A stretch of 32,352 bases of DNA from Patescibacteria group bacterium (GTDB taxonomy: Bacteria > Patescibacteriota > Minisyncoccia > Moranbacterales > UBA1568): positions 1 to 32,352 of the forward strand of contig JAUPWI010000033.1 of assembly GCA_030916545.1 (NCBI GenBank), in the 5' to 3' direction. This document shows, in pieces, positions 16,633 through 23,888 of this stretch. The notes under the pieces are model-generated. The model was not told where the DNA came from, did no database searches, and worked only from the letters and a program-made list of their open reading frames with translations. A program made the translations under genes and the position numbers. The number at the start of each line of letters is the position of its first letter. The first letter of the stretch is position 1.

Positions 16633-18732
16633 ATGGGAAGAAACAAAAAGATATTCATATTTTTTGGGGCGGTGTTTTTTTTGTGCGCCGTTTTTTGGTT
16701 GGTGCCGGACATTGGTCTAGCCGCTGATTCGGGTGAGAATGAAGGTGGTTTTTTTGCTCCCGTGTCGAATGCTATTAAGGGGGCGATCGCCTGGGTTCTT
16801 TATAAGATTTTCACGGTGTTCGTCTGGCTGGCCGCGGCAGCGATCGCGCTGTTCAGCTTCGCGATCAATGCCGATTTGATTTCTGGGCCGACCGGACTCC
16901 TGAATCAGCCGGAAATCTACGAGCTCTGGAAATTCGTCCGTGATTTCTGCAATATCTTCTTCATCCTGATGCTCCTGATCGGGGCCTTCTCGATGGTGTT
17001 TCAGCTCTCGAGCTACAATGCCAAGAAGACGCTCCTTAGCATCATCCTTGCGGCGCTGTTCGTGAATTTCAGCTTTCCGCTTTCCCGGGTATTGATCGAT
17101 GTCTCGAATGTCCCGACGTACTTCTTCGCCCAGCAGATAATGGGATCGAGCGGCGGCAGTTCGGTTTCCGAGGCGGTGAGTGCGTCCTTCGTGAGCGCGA
17201 CGGGTATGGAGAAGCTCTTGTTGGGGGATAAGGGAGACGACGCGGAGGTATCGACCCTGATCGTGGCCATCGTTTTCATCTTCATGTTTGCCGTGGCACT
17301 GTGCATCCTCGCGGTATTGTTCGTGATCCGGGTGGTTTCATTGACCGTACTCGTGATTTTCTCGCCGGTCGGATTCATGAAATTCATGCCTGGTGTCAGC
17401 GGCTATGCCGATGAATGGTGGAAAAAATTGGTCGGAAACCTGATATTCGCGCCGGCCGCCATGCTGATGCTGCTTGTATCGGTCCGTTTCGCCAATGTTT
17501 TCCAAACGTACAACACGACGCTTACCGGTGAGGCATCCACGGTGTCGGGAGATCCGGGATTGACACAGATATTCAGCGTCATGATGAAATCCGCCATTCC
17601 CATCATTCTCATCATGATGACCATTTCCGTCGCTCTGAGTTCCAAGGTAGCCGGAGTGGGCATCGCCAAGAAAGTGAATGACAAGATGATGGGCTGGGGG
17701 AAGAAAGCCTCTCTTTTGGCAGCCGGGGGTCTTGCGGGAGCTGGAATGTACTTGGGTGGACGCAAGGCCAAGGGCGCCGCGCTTGGGTGGAAGGAAAGAT
17801 ATATCGATAAGACCTGGCTTTCCGCGAAGACAAGAGAATCACGACGGAAAGACAAGGAAGAGGAGTGGAAGGGATATGGTCGCGGCGGCGCGGATGGTCG
17901 GAAAGCCGCCCTGGAAACCATTCAGAATCGGAAGATCTTCGATGCGGTCAAGGATAATAAGGATCGGAATACCAGCAATTCTGAGTTGTTGAAAAACTTG
18001 AATGAGGGTGATCCGGTAAAGGCCGCCGCCGCCGCACTTTCCTTGTCCGAGAATAAGGCGATTTCTAATCCGGAGGACCTTCAGAAGGCGACGAAGGCCT
18101 TAGAGGTCTTTGGAAAGAATGCTCCGCGTGAGACGAGCAAGCTGCTTGAAAACGCCCGATCGGGAGCATTCAGAATGAAAGCCGGAGAAATCGGGGATCT
18201 GTTGAATAGCGAGACGTTCGCGCAGCGTGATGCGAACGGCCAGGCGATGAAGAACGCCGATGGGAGCTATGTCATCGATACGAGTTCGAATCTGTATCGG
18301 GATTTCTCCTCCAAGATGCGCAGTGAAGGCCAGATCAAGTCTTTTGCGGATTATCAAATCCAAGGAGAAATGGCCCGTGTGGCGGCGACCGGCGCGGCTC
18401 CGGACGAGGCGAAGATCCGGAAGGACATCTACAACGATACGATCGGCAAGCTTTCATCGATCGATCTGGCGAAGCAGGGCAGTATTCATGATGCCGTAGG
18501 GTCGGACAAGGAATTGGCGAATTATATGAAAGAGTACGCCAAGAACAGGAAGAATTACGAGAAGACGATGGAGAGGATGTCAGCGGTCGATCAGGCCAAA
18601 GGGATTGACGCCGAGATTACGCCGACTGGGACAGCCGATTCCGCTGATGCGGATTCCGCTTCCGCGGCAGCCGCGCAGAGTCAGAGAGAGAAGCTCCGTG
18701 AGGTCGGACGACGGAATAATCGTCGAGCCTAA
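16633..18732 (+). CDS. VirB6/TrbL-like type IV secretion polytopic membrane protein
   Basis: A 699-residue protein. An N-terminal signal-like segment (about 6-30, ending G-L-A-A-D) precedes membrane spans near 50-78, 106-124, 133-153, 205-240, 268-288 and 318-338. After about residue 345 a long charged Ala/Lys/Glu-rich cytoplasmic or coiled-coil tail follows. This layout matches the large TrbL/VirB6-like proteins found beside PrgI and VirB4 in Patescibacteria and Gram-positive conjugation modules. VirB6 forms part of the inner-membrane channel. No catalytic motif is expected or seen. It is the first gene of an apparent eight-gene operon, with only 15 bases to the next gene. The start is well supported by GGAGGG. 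The family call rests on topology and context. Confidence 0.75.
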   Translation: MGRNKKIFIFFGAVFFLCAVFWLVPDIGLAADSGENEGGFFAPVSNAIKGAIAWVLYKIFTVFVWLAAAAIALFSFAINADLISGPTGLLNQPEIYELWKFVRDFCNIFFILMLLIGAFSMVFQLSSYNAKKTLLSIILAALFVNFSFPLSRVLIDVSNVPTYFFAQQIMGSSGGSSVSEAVSASFVSATGMEKLLLGDKGDDAEVSTLIVAIVFIFMFAVALCILAVLFVIRVVSLTVLVIFSPVGFMKFMPGVSGYADEWWKKLVGNLIFAPAAMLMLLVSVRFANVFQTYNTTLTGEASTVSGDPGLTQIFSVMMKSAIPIILIMMTISVALSSKVAGVGIAKKVNDKMMGWGKKASLLAAGGLAGAGMYLGGRKAKGAALGWKERYIDKTWLSAKTRESRRKDKEEEWKGYGRGGADGRKAALETIQNRKIFDAVKDNKDRNTSNSELLKNLNEGDPVKAAAAALSLSENKAISNPEDLQKATKALEVFGKNAPRETSKLLENARSGAFRMKAGEIGDLLNSETFAQRDANGQAMKNADGSYVIDTSSNLYRDFSSKMRSEGQIKSFADYQIQGEMARVAATGAAPDEAKIRKDIYNDTIGKLSSIDLAKQGSIHDAVGSDKELANYMKEYAKNRKNYEKTMERMSAVDQAKGIDAEITPTGTADSADADSASAAAAQSQREKLREVGRRNNRRA

Positions 18733-18747
18733 TCTTTTTCGAACGTT

Positions 18748-19980
18748 ATGCCAATCGAACTTCCGAATGAATTCTATCCCTTGCTGGCGGATTATGATCC
18801 GTCGGACCTTCAATCATATCGATCGGTATGGATGGCCTTTCGGGAACTTCCGGAGTTTTCTCGGAATCTTCTCACATCGGATGAGCTGCCGCTTGCCCTC
18901 AGGGATCTCTCCATAAAGTTCGACTTCGCTCAGTCGACGACGATGTTCGTTTCGGTGATGGTCAGGAAAATGATTTTTCGGGAGTGGGATGAAGAGCGGT
19001 CTCGGGCGGAATTGGTCGCCTGGTGCCAGGAGTTCGATCCGAAGAACGCCGCTCGCTCCACGGAAATATTTTCGGCAGTAAAGAGTGATATCCTGACGAT
19101 CATTCCGCGGGAAGAAGGGAAACCGGCGGAAGCGGAAAAACGCGTGACGGTGCAGATGACCCTTTTGGAAGCGCTCTCCCGGTATCCGCAGCTCGGACAA
19201 CAGACGATCACTGAAACACGCATCAAGCTGAAGACCAGTGTCGATCTGGTGCGTGGGTCATTGATAAACTGGCTGAAATGCTATCGCGAGGAGCTCGGTG
19301 TCGGGTATCATGACGCGATGCTGCGAGGGCAATTCCTTTTCCGCTCGCAGAACGGGATCAGGTTGACGGATGAGGAGCACGGACGAATCGGACTCATCCT
19401 TCGTTCCATCGAAGATCGGGAAGCGGTCGAAATCGATACGGAACACCAGACACTTCTCTTTCCTCCGTATTCCGGCCCTCAGAGTCCTCAGTCTGAACGG
19501 AAAGAAACTCCGGTATCGGAAGCTTCTGTGTCGGGAGTATTTCCTGTGGCGAAGGTCGCGGCGATGGAGGCTGGATCAGCACCATCTTCTGAGATTTCGC
19601 GGGCGGAAGTACGGAATCAGACCCTTGGTGAAACCGGATCCATGCATGTGTTGAGCGGTACCCGGTTTTCTCCGTCGAATCAGACCCTCGGAACGCTGCA
19701 TTTCTCCTCGAAACATGTACTTCCCGTGGAAAAGGAAATACGACCCGGGAGTGAGCCGTCGGGGAATGCCCTGAGCGCAGGGAATTTGTCATCGTCAGGA
19801 GGACCGGAGACTCCGAGTCAGGCTGTTCCTTCCGGTGCCGGACTGCCTGTTTTGGATCCTGCAATTCCGGATAGGGTCATCCGTCCGACGCCAGCGCCGA
19901 AGCGGGATGTGAACCTGAATTATATTCCGAAACCTTTCCGTATCGATCCGACCAAACGCGAACTGCCGGAGAAAGAATGA
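18748..19980 (+). CDS. uncharacterised protein of the secretion-like operon (410 aa)
   Basis: No family recognised. Residues 1-230 look like a folded, mainly helical, soluble region with conserved-looking stretches (for example L-T-D-E-E-H-G-R-I-G-L-I-L near 209-221). Residues 240-410 are a low-complexity Ser/Pro/Gly/Glu linker with an imperfect internal repeat of N-Q-T-L-G followed by H-V-L. It ends in a short basic segment (N-L-N-Y-I-P-K-P-F-R). There is no signal peptide or membrane span, so it is probably cytoplasmic. It lies 15 bases after the VirB6-like gene and 36 bases before prgI, so it is likely a component or regulator of the apparatus. The tethered-tail design suggests a docking or adaptor role, which is speculative. 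Confidence 0.7.
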   Translation: MPIELPNEFYPLLADYDPSDLQSYRSVWMAFRELPEFSRNLLTSDELPLALRDLSIKFDFAQSTTMFVSVMVRKMIFREWDEERSRAELVAWCQEFDPKNAARSTEIFSAVKSDILTIIPREEGKPAEAEKRVTVQMTLLEALSRYPQLGQQTITETRIKLKTSVDLVRGSLINWLKCYREELGVGYHDAMLRGQFLFRSQNGIRLTDEEHGRIGLILRSIEDREAVEIDTEHQTLLFPPYSGPQSPQSERKETPVSEASVSGVFPVAKVAAMEAGSAPSSEISRAEVRNQTLGETGSMHVLSGTRFSPSNQTLGTLHFSSKHVLPVEKEIRPGSEPSGNALSAGNLSSSGGPETPSQAVPSGAGLPVLDPAIPDRVIRPTPAPKRDVNLNYIPKPFRIDPTKRELPEKE

Positions 19981-19993
19981 TAAGCTCATTCCG

Positions 19994-20002
19994 TGGTATA
20001 CT
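19994..20002 (+). promoter_or_regulatory. possible extended -10 before the PrgI gene
   Basis: TGGTATACT (TGn plus TATACT) in the 36-base gap. There is no -35, and the leader would be only about 8 bases. This could be an internal operon promoter. Confidence 0.35.
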
Positions 20003-20016
20003 TTTCTTGAGTCCGT

Positions 20017-20436
20017 ATGATGCAATCATCAGTCCCGCAATACATCGATGTCGAAGACAAGATCGTCGGACCATTCACTTGGAAGCATATCGGTTGGCTT
20101 TTGGGGATGTGCGCGGTGCTTTTGGTCATGTATACGGCTTTCGATTTCCAGCTTTTTCTGATCGCTGGCGGGCCGACGGCGCTGACTTTTCTCGCTTTCG
20201 CGTTTTACCGGCCGTCCGGTATGCCGATGGTGAAATTCGTCTTCCACGGCCTTTTCTTTCTCTTCCGTCCAAAAGTGTCCGTATGGGAACGGCCCGTGCA
20301 TGTATCGAATACGCCGACGGCGGTGATGAAGCGTCCTGGATCAGCCGTGGTCGAATCAGCCAGCGGGTCGCGCGAGATTACCGAGGAAAAACTCAGGGCC
20401 CTCGCCGCCGTTCTTGATCGCCGGGGGAGCAGATGA
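20017..20436 (+). CDS. PrgI family protein (VirB3-like)
   Basis: A 139-residue protein beginning V-P-Q-Y-I-D-V-E-D-K-I-V-G-P (6-19), the PrgI family signature, followed by two hydrophobic segments (about 24-45 and 48-64) and a Y-R-P-S-G motif. PrgI proteins are small inner-membrane partners of VirB4 ATPases and are considered VirB3 equivalents in Gram-positive-type systems. The C-terminal tail (about 95-139) is soluble. The first two codons are both ATG (20017 and 20020). Either may serve, and no Shine-Dalgarno sequence is obvious. Its position just before the TraC-like and VirB4 genes is the expected order. Confidence 0.85.
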   Translation: MMQSSVPQYIDVEDKIVGPFTWKHIGWLLGMCAVLLVMYTAFDFQLFLIAGGPTALTFLAFAFYRPSGMPMVKFVFHGLFFLFRPKVSVWERPVHVSNTPTAVMKRPGSAVVESASGSREITEEKLRALAAVLDRRGSR

Positions 20437-20491
20437 TCATCGGAAGAAGGTCTTTGGGCGAGGGGAATTAATATCGGAAAGTAGGAATGAC

Positions 20492-21181
20492 ATGGAATTT
20501 TTGAATCCGAAAAATCAGAATCCCGGAACGGTATCGAAGAGCAGTACGCAGCAGTACGTCGATGTAGAGGAGATCCGTGATGGAGTGGTCGTGCTGAAGA
20601 ACGGTTCGTTGCGTGCGATACTCCTGGTTTCTTCCTTGAATTTCGACCTGAAATCATCGGATGAGCAGGAGGGAATCATCCTGCAGTATCAGAACTTTCT
20701 CAACTCGCTTGATTTTCCCGTGCAGATAGTCGTGAGCTCTCGTCGGTTGAACATCGAACCGTATTTGGCGCTCTTGTCCGCGCGTGAAAAAGAGCAGGAA
20801 AACGATCTGCTGAGGTCTCAGATTTCGGAATACCGCGGATACGTGAAGGAATTGACCGAGGTGTCCAATATCATGTCGAAGTATTTCTACGTGATCGTGC
20901 CGTTTTCGGCCGTCGAGGATGAGCGAGGTGATCTGAAAGAGAAGTTGTTCGGATTGTTCAAATCGAAAGAGGCGGTCGAGACCCGTCCCGAACTTTTCCA
21001 GACCTATCGGAGCCAGCTTTTGCAACGCGTCGGACATGTGACGGCGGCGTTGTCGGGGACCGGAGTCCATGTCACAATGCTCCAGACGGAAGAGGTGATA
21101 GAATTGCTGTACAACAGCTACAATCCGTCCGTTTTCAGCTCGGCTATCCTGAGAAACATCGACCAGGTGGAGTTGAAATAG
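20492..21181 (+). CDS. TraC-like domain protein of the secretion-like operon
   Basis: A 229-residue protein. After a polar N-terminal segment it has Q-Q-Y-V-D-V-E-E-I (about 20-28), then L-K-N-G-S-L-R-A-I-L-L-V-S-S-L-N-F and a helical middle rich in Glu and Arg. This resembles the stand-alone TraC-like proteins that precede VirB4 ATPases in Patescibacteria, which correspond to an N-terminal module of TraC/VirB4 without the ATPase part. No Walker motif is present, as expected. The ATG at 20492 has AGGA 5 bases upstream, so it is chosen over an open frame reaching 20414. It probably binds the VirB4 at 21207, whose start is 25 bases downstream. Confidence 0.78.
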   Translation: MEFLNPKNQNPGTVSKSSTQQYVDVEEIRDGVVVLKNGSLRAILLVSSLNFDLKSSDEQEGIILQYQNFLNSLDFPVQIVVSSRRLNIEPYLALLSAREKEQENDLLRSQISEYRGYVKELTEVSNIMSKYFYVIVPFSAVEDERGDLKEKLFGLFKSKEAVETRPELFQTYRSQLLQRVGHVTAALSGTGVHVTMLQTEEVIELLYNSYNPSVFSSAILRNIDQVELK

Positions 21182-21206
21182 GAGCGGATGCGATCAAGAT
21201 AACAGG

Positions 21207-23075
21207 ATGATGGTAAAGGCGATGAATCTGTTTAATCGGGGACAACAGGAAACAGCTCAGGGCTCCTCGGCGGCCGATTTTTCCTTGGCTTCTATGACGG
21301 CGCGCGATACGGAAGCGCTTTATCAGAAAGGAATCGCCACGGTTCGCGACCTTATTGCGCCGCCCGCTGTGCGCCTGAGCCCCAACATGATGCAGGTTGG
21401 CGACGTGTTCGTCCGGACCTATTTCGTCATCGCTTACCCGCGTTATCTTTCGACGAATTGGTTTTCTCCGATCATCAATCTCGACTTCTCCATGGATACG
21501 GCACTCTTCGTGCACCCGATCGATACGGCGAATATCCTGAAGCAGCTACGGAAGTCGTCCACGCAGGTGCAGTCACAGATATCCATCGAAGCCGAAGGAG
21601 GGAAAGTACGCGACCCGATGCTGGAGACGGCTTTCCAGGATATCGAGGCGCTTCGTGACAAGCTGCAACAGGGAACGGAGAAGTTTTTTCGGTTCGGACT
21701 CTATATCACCGTATACGGGAAAGACCAGGACGATCTGAGTGAGAAATCAAGCGCGGTGGAGTCGCTGCTCGAGGCGCAGCTGGTGTATGTTAAACCGGCC
21801 ATCCTACGTATGGATCAGGGCTTCGCCTCCACCCGTCCCCTCGGGACCGATACGCTGGACGTCGCGAACAATCTCAATACCGAGCCGCTTTCGACGACTT
21901 TCCCCTTTGTTTCATCGGATCTTTCGTCGGGTGACGGCATACTGTACGGCATCAACCGACATAACCATTCGCTGATCCTTTTCGATCGTTTCAAACTGGA
22001 GAACGCGAACATGGTCGTCTTCGCGAAGTCCGGAGCCGGAAAAAGCTATACGGTCAAACTCGAGGTGCTGCGTTCCATGATGTTCGGGGCGAGTATCATC
22101 ATCCTCGATCCGGAGAATGAGTACAAGCACCTGTGTGAAACGGTCGGAGGCAGCTTCATGAAGATCGCTCTCAATTCGACGGTCCATCTCAATCCGTTCG
22201 ATCTTCCTCGGAAAAATGATGAGGATGACGCGGAGAGCGTGCTTCGGAGCAATATCGCGAACCTGGTCGGTCTGCTTCACCTCATGCTCGGGATGGTCAC
22301 TCCGGAAGAGGACTCCATTCTTGATCGGGCCATCCGTGAGACGTATGCCATCCGCGATATCACCGCGCAGACCGATTTTTCAAAGCTGACCTCCTCATCG
22401 TATCCGACCATGTCCGATCTGTACGCCGTTCTCCAGAATATGGACGGGGCGGATTCGTTGGCGATACGGCTGGAGCGATACACGGAAGGTATATTCGGGG
22501 GATTCCTGAACAAACAATCGAATGTCGTGTTGAACAGTCAGTTGGTCGTCTTCAATATCCGCGACCTGGAAGAGGAACTCCGTCCAATCGCCATGTATAT
22601 CATCCTTCAGTTCATTTGGAATGAGATTCGGACGGAGATGAAGAAACGGGTGGTCGTGGTGGACGAAGCATGGGTGATGATGCAGCATGAGGATGCGGCG
22701 GCGTTTTTGTTCGGAATCGCGAAGCGGTGTCGGAAGTATTATACGGGTTTGACGACCATCACTCAGGATATCAGCGACTTCATGAACTCGCGTCATGGCA
22801 AGTCGATCGTGACGAATTCCTCGTTGCAGTTGTTGCTTCGCCAATCACCTGCCTCGATTGAGACCGTGGCGGAGACATTCTACCTCACCGATCATGAGAA
22901 GTTCCTTCTGCTTGAATCATCGGTCGGGGAAGGGATATTTTTCGCCGGGACGAAGCATGCGGCCATCAAGGTCGTCGCGTCGTTCAGCGAAGATCAGATC
23001 ATCACGTCCGACCCGCGCCAGCTCCTGGAAATAGAACAGGCGAAGAAGGATTTCGACGCGGGAGCCATGGAATAA
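21207..23075 (+). CDS. virB4: VirB4-family type IV secretion ATPase
   Basis: A 622-residue ATPase that energises assembly or transport in type IV secretion systems at the inner membrane. The N-terminal CagE/TrbE-like domain (about 50-240) is followed by the RecA-like motor. Walker A A-K-S-G-A-G-K-S is at 273-280, Walker B V-V-V-V-D-E-A-W around 482-489, and a T-T-I-T-Q-D motif with Gln520 follows. The D-P-E-N-E-Y stretch (301-306) is also typical. The start is uncertain: Met at 21207, 21210 or 21222 are all near an AGG. Length and motifs are intact, so the apparatus has a working motor. No VirD4 or VirB11 ATPase lies in the window. Confidence 0.94.
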   Translation: MMVKAMNLFNRGQQETAQGSSAADFSLASMTARDTEALYQKGIATVRDLIAPPAVRLSPNMMQVGDVFVRTYFVIAYPRYLSTNWFSPIINLDFSMDTALFVHPIDTANILKQLRKSSTQVQSQISIEAEGGKVRDPMLETAFQDIEALRDKLQQGTEKFFRFGLYITVYGKDQDDLSEKSSAVESLLEAQLVYVKPAILRMDQGFASTRPLGTDTLDVANNLNTEPLSTTFPFVSSDLSSGDGILYGINRHNHSLILFDRFKLENANMVVFAKSGAGKSYTVKLEVLRSMMFGASIIILDPENEYKHLCETVGGSFMKIALNSTVHLNPFDLPRKNDEDDAESVLRSNIANLVGLLHLMLGMVTPEEDSILDRAIRETYAIRDITAQTDFSKLTSSSYPTMSDLYAVLQNMDGADSLAIRLERYTEGIFGGFLNKQSNVVLNSQLVVFNIRDLEEELRPIAMYIILQFIWNEIRTEMKKRVVVVDEAWVMMQHEDAAAFLFGIAKRCRKYYTGLTTITQDISDFMNSRHGKSIVTNSSLQLLLRQSPASIETVAETFYLTDHEKFLLLESSVGEGIFFAGTKHAAIKVVASFSEDQIITSDPRQLLEIEQAKKDFDAGAME

Positions 23076-23215
23076 TGGAGGAGTGCCGTGCCCGACTTGC
23101 GGTAAGCAAGCAGGTAGTTGCCCTCGTCATCTCGGTCATATCGGGAACGTGGTTGGGCAGGGTCGACGGACGTTTCCGGGGAACAAGGTTCGACATCGAT
23201 AATGGAGTTCCGAAT

Positions 23216-23872
23216 ATGAAGAAAAGTATGTTCGCAGAGCGGGAGAAGATGGTCATGACCACCCTGTTCGTCTTCATGTCTCTCGGTCTTTTGTATGGCC
23301 TTCCCGAGAGCCAGTCGCTTGATTCGGTCACGCAGGAGATTATTGCGAGCATCATTTTTCTCTTGGTACTCCCGGTGATTTATTGTAAAATGATATTGAA
23401 AGAACCTCTTTCTTCTCTCGGAATCCGTGAAGCCCGCTGGTTGCCGGCTTTCTTCTGGGGAGGAGCGATGGTATCAGTGGGTGGCATCCTCCTGTTCTTT
23501 CTGTTGCCGGTAGAGGGTTTCCGGTCGGCATACGAACTTCCTTCTTTTCTCGAGAAGAGCTTCCTCTGGTTCGTCGTATACGAAGTCGTAGCCGTGGGTG
23601 GAATAGCCTTGTTGTACGAATTGTTCTTTCGAGGGTTGGTTATGAAACTCTGGCTCGGTTCGCTCGGCCCTATTGCCATCGTGCTGCAGTCGGCAATTTT
23701 TATCGGTTTTATCGGAATTTCAAGCGGTTTTTCCTGGCAATACGCGGTTCTCTGTTATTCAAGTCTGTTTTCAGGGGCGGTCGCCTATTTTTCCCGATCG
23801 ATATACGCGTCATGGTTGGCGAACTGGACTCTCTTTTTCTTGGTAGACCTCGTCTTTCTCGTTCTGCATTAG
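23216..23872 (+). CDS. CPBP-like polytopic membrane protein with degenerate active site
   Basis: A 218-residue protein with about six membrane helices that resembles the CPBP (CAAX protease/bacteriocin-processing) family. The E-E-x-x-x-R motif appears as Y134-E135-L-F-F-R139-G, so the first Glu is replaced by Tyr. The two later helices that normally carry catalytic His residues (S-A-I-F-I-G-F-I-G and A-S-W-L-A-N-W) have none. It is therefore probably not a working protease, perhaps a scaffold or membrane partner. The ATG at 23216 has GGAG 8 bases upstream. The frame is open back to an ATG at 23075 that overlaps the virB4 stop (TAATG), but those 47 residues look non-native. It is co-directional within the secretion-like operon. 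Confidence 0.65.
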   Translation: MKKSMFAEREKMVMTTLFVFMSLGLLYGLPESQSLDSVTQEIIASIIFLLVLPVIYCKMILKEPLSSLGIREARWLPAFFWGGAMVSVGGILLFFLLPVEGFRSAYELPSFLEKSFLWFVVYEVVAVGGIALLYELFFRGLVMKLWLGSLGPIAIVLQSAIFIGFIGISSGFSWQYAVLCYSSLFSGAVAYFSRSIYASWLANWTLFFLVDLVFLVLH

Positions 23873-23888
23873 CTGTGAAAAATCAAAT

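Noticed and set aside
20414-20491. Upstream extension of the TraC-like gene
   Set aside because: It would overlap the prgI end, and the ATG at 20492 has a well-placed AGGA.
23075-23215. 47-residue N-terminal extension of the CPBP-like gene starting in a TAATG overlap with virB4
   Set aside because: The later ATG has a good GGAG at proper spacing, and the extension does not resemble a signal or family sequence. Not fully excluded.
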